A DNA stretch of 17,068 bases from Mansonella perstans (Eukaryota > Nematoda > Chromadorea > Rhabditida > Onchocercidae): NCBI GenBank assembly GCA_037074765.1, contig JBAMDO010000495.1, positions 1 to 17,068 of the forward strand, given 5' to 3'. This document shows positions 1 through 8,503 of this stretch, one piece after another (positions within the stretch are counted from its first letter, which is position 1; each line of letters opens with the position of its first letter). The notes under the pieces are model-generated. The model ran no database searches, was not told the DNA's origin, and saw nothing but the letters and a program-made list of their open reading frames with translations. The position numbers and the translations under genes are program-made.

Positions 1-1627
1 TCTCATTGTATATATTCATCAAAATTTTTATCCAAAATTTAAACGAATTAAATTTGACTTTTGAAAGAAGTAATCAGCGAAAATTAAATTTCAATTTCTG
101 TCTTTTTTTCTTTCTTCTGCTGTTATCACATGAAATAATAACATCTCGATTTGTCTGCATGGTAAAATCGATGATACAACGACGACGACCACCACAAACA
201 ACCACAGCAATGTATTCATCATCATTATCACAGTGGATTATCGTCTACATTTTTTTCTTGCATTCCTCATTCTCACACAAATCAATTTTAGAAGTCAAAA
301 ATAATTCGATGTAATTTTTTTTTTTTTTTGAGAATTTTTTCTCTTTTTTTGCTTCCATTCCTTCTTTTTAATTTTTAGTTATTTTAATTATTCAATCTTT
401 TTTTTTTTTTGTTCGCTTAATATCTGCCAAATTTTGTTGTTTTGAATTTCAAGAGCTTTCAAACTTTTATTTTTGAAAACTGGAACAGGTGCACATTGTA
501 CATCCATGATAATTCACAATCAAAATTGAGAATTTCATTTAACTTTGAAAGCAAAGCAGAAACATAAAAAATGAGAGTAAAATGTAAGGTGTACGCCAGT
601 TATAAATATAGTGGAAATGTTAATTTTTTTAAATTAGTTTCAAATTTATTCATACATATATTTGTAAATTTAAAATGTATTTTTTTGTAATTGATGAACT
701 GAAACTTCTTTTTTCATTTTTCTGCAAATATATTGGCCATTTGGGCAGTTTGAAATATTGTAAATAAAAAAGTATGGTGATTGTTGTAATACTAGCTTTC
801 CTTTTCTTTTATTTGCCTTTCAGTTCATTATTGTTGTCAATGAGCTTTAATTTTTTTCAGAAATGAATAAAATTCATTATTTGCTTTATATATAAATAAC
901 TGAATAGTCAAAATTAGTTGAATGTTTAACCATTTATTGGTGGCAAATTTAATGTGGAATGAACAAATTAAATAGCCATCGAAGATAAATGTATAAAATA
1001 TATGGGTATGGTACATGAGTATAATGTTGTACATATATATATGTGATATATGGATAAAGTTTAATTTTTAAAGAAAAATCCAAAGAAAGTTTAGTATGGA
1101 TTTCGTCATTAAAAGTGTTAATTAGCTGGAAACATGCAATTCCAACTGTCATTTCGAGGTGGATATTTATTATTTTTGCATGCAATGGAATAAGTGTGGA
1201 GTTTTCGTAGAAAATAATTAATTGCCATTTCTTTTTCTAATGTTAAAGCATTGAGATTTTTTTCCATTCCCAGGGGAAGTGGATATTTCCACAATATTTT
1301 TACATTTTATTGTAAAGGAATTCTTTTTTTTTTCCGAATAAATAGTCGTATTTTCTCTTAATTTTTTTCGCCTTACTTTTTCATTAATTAAAATTTTTGG
1401 AATGGAACAAAAACTCATCTGTTAATGAATAGATTTTATTCAAGTAGCATTGTTACCATTACATATAAAAAAATAAAATTTTTTTAGAAAAACATGTGAA
1501 AATATATCGAAAGAAAAAAAAAACAAAAAAAATCGATGAAGTAAAGCTTTGATGGAGGTAGATTTCTATTATTAGTTAAAAATTTATATTTCATATGCCC
1601 AGAAAATACAAAACATTATTTGTACAG
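1..1627. other. A/T-rich intergenic stretch upstream of the four-helix gene
   Basis: I see no supportable gene here. The sequence is dominated by T runs (for example near 310-330 and 400-412) and A runs (near 1513-1532), with scattered TA steps. Frames of 65-100 codons exist on both strands but have homopolymer-type composition. The part at 160-300 is less A/T-biased and contains a frame with a hydrophobic stretch, discussed under findings. The gene starting at 1762 could have its promoter or a non-coding first exon here, but nothing marks either one. Confidence 0.6.
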
Positions 1628-1669
1628 ATGGTATTTTGTATCATCACACTAGTATCGTTTAAATCATAG
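1628..1669 (+). promoter_or_regulatory. Possible acceptor and short upstream frame before the gene
   Basis: A T/A-rich stretch ending in tttgtacag at 1627 could be a cis- or trans-splice acceptor. The next bases are ATG, which opens a 13-codon frame closed by TAG at 1667-1669. If transcripts begin here, this would be a small upstream reading frame in the leader of the four-helix gene. A second possible acceptor (gcggacag) ends at 1707. No spliced-leader evidence can be read from genomic DNA, so this is inference from motif match and position only. Confidence 0.2.
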
Positions 1670-1761
1670 TTTGCTAGGCTTAAACTATTTGTGCTTGGTG
1701 CGGACAGTTTTTGAGTGACTTTTCTGGATCAAAAGCCTCAACCCATCTATTCATATTAATA

Positions 1762-3859
1762 ATGTCATCATCTATCACATTATCATCATTAGCAACAGTG
1801 GAAAGATCGCAAGAAAATAGTGGGAAAGTGCTGGAGCAGCAACGATGTGAACCAATTTCACCGCAATATGTGATACCAATAACACCAATTGATACATCAC
1901 CAACGTTTGTACCATCTTATAGTTCTTATGGTATTGACCAGGAAGGAAATTTTGATCATAACGATGCTAAATATTACTGTTGCCATGGCTATATGCATAT
2001 TACAGTTAGTTTAAATTTCTCATTCTAAATTAAATTAAAAATTACAAACGATAGAGAAGAAATACATTAGAATGATCATTTTACGTATATTTTACATAAT
2101 AAGTAATAAGAACACAAGTAATTACATAAATAATAAGAATTATTTGTACTTATTTGGATAATTGAAAATTTCAATCAAAATCATTTGAAATGAATATATC
2201 AATGACAGCTTTGCTTTTTTAGAATTTCTGACATAAAATTGATAATTTAATCTTGAAACTGTCAGAAATTTTCCAAAACGATATTGGTAAATAGTAATAT
2301 TTTACAGTTAGCAGCTCGAATCGTTTCAATCGCTTATTTCTGTGCTATGATATTTGTCATCTCTCTTATCGTATACTCTCAAGGTGTAACTTTTGCATTT
2401 TATTCCATTGCATCATCGGCTTTTGCATTTTCAATCTTTGGTACTTTAACATATGGAATTTTTAAGGAAAAACAAACATTCGTCCTGCCATACATAATTT
2501 TCCAAGTAAGTTAATAAATTCTTAATTAAAATTGGGAATTTTTGCTAACACAATAATTTTTGTTTAATATATTTAGTATAAAGTTATAAAATTTTAATTG
2601 AATTTAGCATTTTTTCTGTCGCATCGTATTCAATGTAAAACGGATGTTACAGTTTGACTATCTCATTTTCAAATTTATACTTTCATCTTTGTCGCTTTAA
2701 CTTTTAAAATTGGTGGCATTTAAAAAATGTACAAAAAGTACTGTTTCTCATCAAAAAATGTTGAAGTGTTAAAAAAGTAATAATATTAAAAGATGATGAT
2801 TGTTATTGATTGATTTTCTTATTAATGGATCTGATAAGACCATAAAACAATATCAATAAAAATTTTTTGATATAAAGCACTTTTGCACTTGTATTTAAAT
2901 TACAATATGATTTTTTATATTAGATTACATCAGTTATATGCACAGTATTCATTACCGTCATCTTTGTCATCGGTTCCGCATTTTCCAATAAAATGCTGAA
3001 TACTTTAGCTACAGATATTGGTAGGATGCGAATCGGTGATAACGTTAACAACAAATTCGGTATTTTTTATTTATAGAATTTCATAAATTTTATAAAATTT
3101 CATCAAATGTATTTTGTAACCTCAGTGCTTCTTTTGTTTTTTCAAATTTTGACACCATTCAAAGTTACCCAATTTTTCCAAAGTTCTATGTATTTAAATT
3201 TTAGCCAATTTTGAATTTTTTAATTAATGTTTGCTTCATTAAAAAATGAATTTGATTCTTTGGTCTTCCGTTCAAATTAAAGAAAAAAACAATTACATCA
3301 GATTATTTTTCAGGTTGTTTCATTACAATGAAATTGTTTTTCATATTTTCATTAAAAATAATAAAATTAATAAAATCATCTTTAGAAATTTGTAATGTAA
3401 CGAAGAATTTCATATTAGCAGTGATTGATTTTTCTGCAGACTAAGAATTACAAGTGATTAACTCATCGGGAATTCTGCAGTTTACCTAAACTTTTCCATT
3501 ACTAATAAATTACCTTCGTTAAGATAATTTATTAAGACAATGCAGTTTGAATATTTTAACTTTAAATATAAAAATTTTAAGGATTCCAATTTACAAAAAC
3601 TGCTATTGTAGAAGTTAAGAGAAATACTAACTGATAAAAATTTGACTTTTCAGATGTACAAATATTCGGTTCATTATTTGTGTTAACGTTGATAATATTG
3701 TTGTTCACTCAACTTTGGTTTATGGATATTATTTGTCGCTTTCGAAATTTCATTCTTGATCGAGAAAATTCATTTTCGCTAAATTTAACCTCCGTACTAA
3801 ATAATAATGATAATGGTGCATTTATTAGTGATTTACCATCTTTTCATTGCAAAGAATAA
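1762..3859 (+). CDS. Four-helix membrane protein, LAPTM4-like / nematode DUF7027-like, four exons
   Basis: Exons are 1762-2004, 2308-2505, 2924-3059 and 3654-3859, giving 260 residues. Introns are 303, 418 and 594 bp, in phases 0, 0 and 1. Donors are gttagt, gtaagt and gtattt; acceptors are ttttacag, atattag and cttttcag. The start is the first ATG in an otherwise open frame; an earlier TTG at 1711 is unlikely to start in a eukaryote. Residues 1-70 form a polar, Ser/Pro/Thr-rich tail. CCHG at 73-76 and H79 straddle the first junction and match the C-C-x-G-x-x-H motif that precedes helix 1 in LAPTM4-type and nematode DUF7027-type proteins. Hydrophobic segments lie at about 82-105, 108-133, 139-167 and 195-220, followed by a 40-residue polar tail. 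The family is poorly characterised; LAPTM4 members sit in endosomal and lysosomal membranes. Function here is unknown. The gene model is strong; the family call is moderate. Confidence 0.8.
2005..2307 (+). other. Intron 1 of the four-helix gene
   Basis: It begins gttagt directly after an in-frame ACA codon and ends in ttttacag, close to the worm acceptor consensus. Splicing puts the CC..G..H motif next to helix 1 without a gap. An open frame runs back from exon 2 to 2284, but the conserved spacing favours 2308 as the exon start. Confidence 0.75.
2506..2923 (+). other. Intron 2 of the four-helix gene
   Basis: The donor is CAA followed by gtaagt, a near-perfect consensus. The acceptor is atattag before ATT ACA TCA. 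It is phase 0 and interrupts the third membrane helix. The body is A/T-rich with stops in all frames. Confidence 0.75.
3060..3653 (+). other. Intron 3 of the four-helix gene
   Basis: The acceptor cttttcag at 3653 is a consensus match. Only the frame needing one base from exon 3 stays open through exon 4, so the donor must leave phase 1. Three GT sites fit: 3060 (chosen, longest exon), 3021 (after ATT G, followed by gtagga) and 3034 (after ATC G, followed by gtgata). They differ only in the length of the loop between helices 3 and 4. Confidence 0.6.
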
Positions 3860-4680
3860 TTTTATTGTTATGAAACAGCCATAATCATTCTAATCATGAT
3901 ACAACAATAATCACAATACTGTTGATAATTGAAAATGAAGCAAAATTTGAGAAAAAATGAGTTGAAATATGAAACTTATAGGAAATTTTTGCCAAAGACT
4001 ATCTCATAGTGCCTGCATGCATATTTAAACTGAGCTTCTTTTAAAAATTAGTTTAAGTGTGCTGCTAAATTAATTTAATCATGTTAGTTTTTTTAAAATT
4101 AATTCAAACATGTCAATTTTTTAAATTAATTTAAATATATCAAATGTATAAATTTATACGTTTCGAAATTAAAGTAATTTTAATTTACTTTCACAGTTTT
4201 ACTCTTTTTTCCGAATCAATTCGCTTATTAATTAAATAAATTCTTACTTTTTTTAGCTTATATTCATACAAATAATATTGCAAACATTTGGGATTACCAT
4301 AATACATACATATATATATATATATAAATTAGGCTACAAATTGCATGGTACTTTTTTTTGCAATTTATGAAATCAGTGCTCTTCAATTAAATATATTTCT
4401 TTGGCATGACAATGTTCTATCAAAAAAAAAAATGAAAATAAATTTGAAAATGACATGCAAAACAAAAATGACTCATTTTACTGTTTGCACAATTTCTCTT
4501 ATTTGTACAGCATAATCATTTTTGACTTATCCTTCTTTTTCATTCTTTTATCGATAAACTTATCATTGATTCTCTTACTGATCATTATGGAAATAATAGA
4601 TGATAATTTTTATCATTTGAGAAAAAATATGGAAGATATAAAAACAGTCAGTTTTTTATCGTTTTTGTGATTTGACATGA
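3860..4680. other. 3' flank of the gene; A/T-rich, no second gene supported
   Basis: This holds the presumed 3' UTR and flank. A degenerate triplet of T-run plus AAATTAATTTAA-type units lies at about 4039-4141. A (TA)n run lies at 4304-4326. A hydrophobic 71-codon frame at 4455-4670 has low-complexity composition and I do not treat it as a gene. Confidence 0.5.
4235..4240 (+). terminator. Candidate polyadenylation signal AATAAA
   Basis: This is the first AATAAA seen downstream of the stop codon at 3859, which would give a 3' UTR of about 380 bases. Another copy lies at 4437-4442. In DNA this A/T-rich the hexamer occurs by chance, and worms also use variants nearer the stop such as the AATAAT at about 3855. 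Confidence 0.3.
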
Positions 4681-4699
4681 TGAATGAAGATTTGAGAAG

Positions 4700-5372
4700 G
4701 ACGCTACTGATTAGATGGCTGCTGGAAAGGCTAATGTGAGATAGGCAAATCTGATTGCAAAAGATACAGGTAGAAAGTTTCTGTTGAGATACTGCCGAGG
4801 CACTTTCCTTTTTGCATTATCTTTTCTCTGCAAGGCTGATTTTAGCGGGTAATTTCAAAGAACGCATCAGCATTTTGGATGTGTCTCCATGTCTCCCGCC
4901 TGATAACCAGATCTATGGATGACAGTCAAAATGGCGAAAACCGGTTTTTATTTCAGGGAGTTTTTATAGCGGCAGTTAACGGCAAGTTTACCATACAGCA
5001 CGATCTTAGAGACACAGTTATCTTTCCCTTCGAAATGAATCCTACCGATGTTTGAGATTGTACTGAGGCAACGATTTCAAATTATGTAATCAATTCAGTG
5101 GATGTTTGAGATTGTACTGAGGCAACATTGATGGAAACGTTCGAGGAGGCAAATGATGGGCAGTAACCCGTGATTCAGACCCATATAAAAGAACAAATAG
5201 TGCAATGATTTCATAGACAATAATCTTGATATTTCTTTCAGATATTTGTTGCATTAGACTTTTTTATAGAAATTTTTAAAGATTTTTTATATGCTTTTGC
5301 TTTCTGTTGTCTATTTCTTTGTCGACCATGGCATTCGAGGAAATAATGTTTCCCTAGCTAGACTGCTGATCT
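4700..5372 (-). pseudogene. LINE post-RT region and C-terminal zinc-finger relic
   Basis: Minus-strand fragments in order are: GNIISSNAMVDKEIDNR (about 5365-5315), equivalent to the YLGS.IS.....DKEI..RI segment; VYEIIALFVLLYGSES (about 5219-5172), like KVYRAVVLPTLLYGSETW; LERFHQCCLSTISNI (about 5145-5101), like the FH.RCLR.IL.I segment; VSKIVLYGKLAVNCRYKNSLK in two pieces near 5022-4950, like LPK.VLYGEL..G.R......K; RRETWRHIQNADAFFEITR near 4905-4849, like DR..WR.....AA..FE..R; and TCIFCNQICLSHISLSS near 4770-4715, resembling the terminal C2H2-type finger with a displaced final His. Frameshifts separate the pieces. The combined order of motifs makes the identification secure even though each fragment is short. 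Confidence 0.8.
5047..5126. repeat. 26-bp direct repeat, two copies 54 bp apart, inside the LINE relic
   Basis: The same 26 bases, starting gatgtttgagattgtactga, occur at 5047-5072 and 5101-5126 without mismatch. Read on the minus strand both encode the CLSTISNI part of the post-RT region, so a piece of the dead element was duplicated locally after insertion. The perfect identity suggests the duplication is much younger than the element's decay. Confidence 0.9.
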
Positions 5373-5900
5373 GACTTAATTTTGAATCTTTACTGGTATT
5401 GATTCCAAACCTATTCTTGATCCACTTTAGCTTTTTTATTTATGGCACAAACCAAATAATAATTTTATTAATTTGAAAATAAACGTTAATCAAAATTTTC
5501 AACATATTAGTTAAACTTGGAGTAACATATAAAAGGACGGTACACTTTTCAATTAAAAATTAATTTGCAAATCTTGCGGCAATGTTATTACTCATGGCAG
5601 TAGCAATCATTCATAGCAATATGCATATCATCTTTTACTATCAATCGATTTTTGATCTTGTTTTTAATTACAAAGAAAGCAGAATAATAAAAATCTGTAA
5701 GTAAAATTCAAGCGAAGAGAAAGATATAAGCTAGCAGTCGATGATGTTACAAATGGATTCCGATATTTATGGTATAGCATTAGAATTCGAATAAGGCTTC
5801 TGTTGCCGTCTTATAGCGTAAAAAAAAAGAGAAAACAGTGCTGCTCATGAGTTTGTCATCCTTTGTATAATGATTTTTACGGACCACCATTAGAAACTAC
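5372..5900. other. About 500 bp of unrelated sequence interrupting the LINE relic
   Basis: On the minus strand, similarity to the RT tail stops near 5900 and resumes near 5370 at GNIISSNAM. In relatives these two points are about 60-70 residues apart, so several hundred bases here are extra. The inserted part is A/T-rich and has no open frame I recognise. No inverted termini or target duplication were found. It may be a nested insertion that has decayed, or an expanded and rearranged segment of the element itself. Confidence 0.45.
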
Positions 5901-6720
5901 TTGCCTATGGTAACATGATAGGATTGTATTCTTATTGTGATCGTGGTTGGTGGAAAAATTACATTTAGTTCAACGCGAAAAATTCGGCAATTTTAACAAA
6001 GCAAGATGTTAAGCTCAAAGGTAGCTTCTATAAGCGACAAAGATGATATTGTCAGCAAAAAATAACTCGCAGACAAAATGATTTGGGGTGATTGTTTGAG
6101 CATTCAATCGCCAACAGTAGAAATTTCGTTATCTTGATCAAAGTTTCTTAGAGATATCATACTGACTGTTTGAGATATCATACTGAAGAGAATTGTGAAT
6201 AGAGTTAGTGCAAGAACGCAATCTTATTTCATAGCATTGATTACCACGGGGAAAAACTTTAAGACTGTATCGCTGTATTTGACTTGATCGTTGATCATAC
6301 AACAAACTAATCATTTCTAGAAAACTCACAAGGATAGACATCTCAATCGTTTCAAAATTTTGCCGCAGCCTTTTCCGCTAATGGTGTCAAAAAGTTTCTT
6401 ATTTAGTTCTCTGCCTTTTCTTGTCAGTTATCTGCGAACAAATACAAATGCTCATGGCATCTTCTTAGCTGTGAAGCTCCATTGAATTTTTGTAGAAGGG
6501 TCTTTGCAATAGCGGGGATTAATCCATTCAAAATTATTTTTGCGAGAATTTTTCCACGATTGAGAGCACAGTTATACCGCCGGTAGTCTAGACAGTATGG
6601 ATTTCCTCTTTTTTGTTTGTACATAATGACAATGATTACATCACAGGAATTTTAATGATGGTACGCATTGTTCCTATGAGCCGTTTAATTTTAGCATGGA
6701 ATGCTTGACCTTTATGATAA
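5900..6720 (-). pseudogene. Reverse-transcriptase domain relic (RVT_1-like)
   Basis: The minus strand carries the run DYRRYNCAL..GKILAKIILN..IPAIA in the frame at 6624-6424, matching the NYRGISLL..GKIL..LLNRLIP segment of LINE RTs. It is followed by LFDTISGKGCGKIL near 6394-6355, the equivalent of AFDTVSREGLWKIL. The ten or so residues before FDT, including the first catalytic Asp, look deleted. Next comes FFPVVINAMK-stop-DCVLALTLF at 6255-6195, the counterpart of FPVTNGVKQGCVLAPTLF. ELFFADN at about 6068-6048 replaces the YADD box, changing its second Asp. A run ending VKIAEFFALN then FFHQPRSQ continues toward 5915. Loss of catalytic residues and several stops make it non-functional. Confidence 0.85.
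6151..6186. repeat. 15-bp tandem duplication in the RT relic
   Basis: The bases gagatatcatactga occur at 6151-6165 and again at 6172-6186, a 21-bp period. They lie just after the CVLALTLF motif on the minus strand. This is a second small duplication within the same dead element. Confidence 0.85.
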
Positions 6721-6897
6721 GCTCATAAATCAGCGACTAAATCAAAAATGTATACACAGTTATTATCTAATCTATTTGAAAACAATTCATGTTCTTATGT
6801 CCCAAAATTTTAGCCACTAATACATATAATTAGAGCTCAAAATTTCTATTACTGTTGTAGTTAAACAATTTCTTATTTAATGAGAATAATATATCAT

Positions 6898-6923
6898 ATG
6901 ATAGTTATTCCATTAACTATCAT
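6898..6923. repeat. Perfect 10-bp inverted repeat with 6-base loop
   Basis: The left arm atgatagtta (6898-6907) and right arm taactatcat (6914-6923) pair completely around the loop ttccat. There is no run of T directly after it and no neighbouring gene, so it is neither a convincing terminator nor a miRNA precursor, whose stem would be longer. Confidence 0.7.
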
Positions 6924-7015
6924 CATATTCACTAAGCTTTCAGTTAGCTTGACTACAAACTATTCCATATTCTCCGTTCAAATGCATTGTTTTTTTTTCA
7001 CGAATATCTATTCAG

Positions 7016-7103
7016 CAATGATGATGATGATGATGAATTAGAAATACTTCATACATCGGAACACACTCCCGATTTGTTATCTCAATTGTTATTTACAACT
7101 TAA
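7016..7103 (+). CDS. Possible orphan terminal exon, acidic
   Basis: A T-rich tract ending in ctattcag at 7015 is followed by an open frame of 28 codons ending TAA at 7101. It reads NDDDDDELEILHTSEHT, then a leucine-rich end. Codon use looks more protein-like than its surroundings. The exon would need two bases from the preceding exon. The four-helix gene's exon 3 leaves only one base, and joining to it gives a stop after about six codons, so it is not an alternative end of that gene. The aspartates come from an (ATG)n microsatellite at 7018-7035, so chance is a real possibility. Confidence 0.2.
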
Positions 7104-7261
7104 CATGTAAAAATTTAACAATACATAAAGATTAAAATTGAAATTTCAATCTCATTCATCATATGATATATGTCGTAGAAGTGGTTCTATGGAACTGTTT
7201 ATTGATTTGACGTAATAATTAGTACAGACAAAGAATGATAGATGGAGTTGTTCACTTGAAT

Positions 7262-7560
7262 CGTCTGCAATCCCATTGATTTAGAGGAATTCGGAGAGTA
7301 AAAATCCGGGACCTGGAGATTATGATCAAATAAAAGCTTAAATATCGTTTTATAATGAACGGTATTCACATATACAGAACTCTACAAAGGATTTGCAATA
7401 TGGTAATGGATAATTGTTAGATTCCTGGAAAAAGGATTACATATTGGTAGATACATAAACAAAAGATTACATGTTGTGGATGCATGGACATGGAATTACA
7501 TCATTAACAATGGGTATTTTGTCCGTTACCGTAGACAGTGTGGTTTAGAGACCGTTAACA
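7262..7560 (+). pseudogene. Possible relic of a repeat-containing coding sequence
   Basis: In one forward frame the sequence reads NSESKNPGPGDYDQIKA and then continues with stops. Three later points share K-D-x in that same frame: KDLQYGNG, KDYILVDT and KDYMLWMHGHG, at 45- and 30-base spacing. NPGPGDY resembles the PGPGxY core of sperm-tail (SHIPPO/STPGR) repeats, but one such motif is weak evidence. The patch is G+C-richer than the flanks. It could equally be a non-coding minisatellite. No function is claimed. Confidence 0.2.
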
Positions 7561-8503
7561 AACAGCCAAGCCTCAAACGCTTTTCATTATCACTTCCTAC
7601 ATATTGGTGAAATACAATCATTGCCATGGAACAAAAGCAAATTGTCTATGGAATGAGGATTTGAAAACAACCATACATTCTTTTTAATACAATTCAAATC
7701 ACAATGTTTCTAAAAAAAAGATGCTTTAGTTTTTTCTCACATGATACAGATAGCAGACATTTTAAAAAAATTTATGAAATTCGAATTTCTCTTGTTTCTT
7801 TTAGTTGCATTTATTAATCTTTTTATTGAGAAAAATTTTAACTGTTGATTTCTCAGGTTTACCACTGCATGTGTATAATTTTAATTATTTCCATGATGGA
7901 AAGATTAACCACTAGCTGAGTCTGATGTTTGCATTTCTGATTTCTTTTATTTATCAATCGTAAATATAAATCGATGATTCTCAAATTAGTGACTAAATAA
8001 GCATGAAATGAAGAAAGGACGGAATTTTGCATTAAATAACTTCTTAAATCATAAAATCTAAAACATTTCATAACAAATTATCCATTCAACTAAATTATTT
8101 CAATTTCAAAATTCATTGTTCAAATTTAAAGCCATTTTTAGTATTCCCGTATTTGAATTTTTTGACTTCACTCTATTTACGATATCGTTATATATATGAA
8201 TTCGTAATACCTAGATTGTCAAATCAAACAATTCTAACACATTCACTGCACCGGCTAAAGTTATAAATTAACTTTTTAACATAAATTACTGTATTCTTAC
8301 TGGACCAATTGAGCAACTGGAGAATTAAAATGCCGTCAACACTTGTTAAAATATTTTATAGCCTTTAAATAACTAAATTGGTGATTTCTAATTACCAGAT
8401 TTTGCATAAGGATAATATTTTCAAATTTAGAATAATATTAAATCGCTTGAAATTTAAGTAATAAAAATTCAAAATTTAAGAAATTAGAATAATAAATTTA
8501 TTA

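Larger units (their letters stand above)
4690..6720 (-). mobile_element. Decayed, 5'-truncated non-LTR (LINE) retrotransposon
   Basis: Read on the minus strand, this interval preserves in order the parts of a LINE second ORF: the RT N-terminal region, the palm motifs, the post-RT region and a C-terminal zinc-finger-like motif. Frames shift many times and stops are frequent, so it is an inactive fossil. No endonuclease similarity is visible beyond about 6720, which fits the 5' truncation usual for LINE insertions. The 3' limit near 4690 is set by loss of similarity; no clear poly(A) tail or target-site duplication was found. G+C is higher than in the flanks. The match is to the animal LINE proteins with a VKQGCVLAPTLFS-type RT motif and a terminal C2H2-like finger. 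I do not assign a clade. Confidence 0.85.
6725..8500. other. Mixed non-coding stretch between the LINE relic and the TIR-bounded segment
   Basis: No gene is supported. The stretch contains a perfect 10-bp hairpin (6898-6923), an orphan exon-like frame (7016-7103) and a G+C-richer patch at about 7180-7700 with degenerate repeats. From 7700 to 8500 it is plain A/T-rich DNA. The short minus-strand frame at 8071-7859 has no recognisable content. Confidence 0.5.

Noticed and set aside
4455..4670. Hydrophobic 71-codon forward frame, with an acceptor-like atttgtacag near 4510
   Set aside because: Ile/Leu/Phe-rich translation of A/T-rich DNA; its phase does not fit exon 3 of the upstream gene and no donor partner exists.
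6138..6624. Two minus-strand frames treated as independent small genes
   Set aside because: They are fragments of the LINE reverse-transcriptase relic, partly in the wrong frame relative to the RT motifs.
6898..6923. miRNA precursor or terminator
   Set aside because: The perfect stem is only 10 bp, too short for a miRNA precursor, and there is no adjacent transcription unit.
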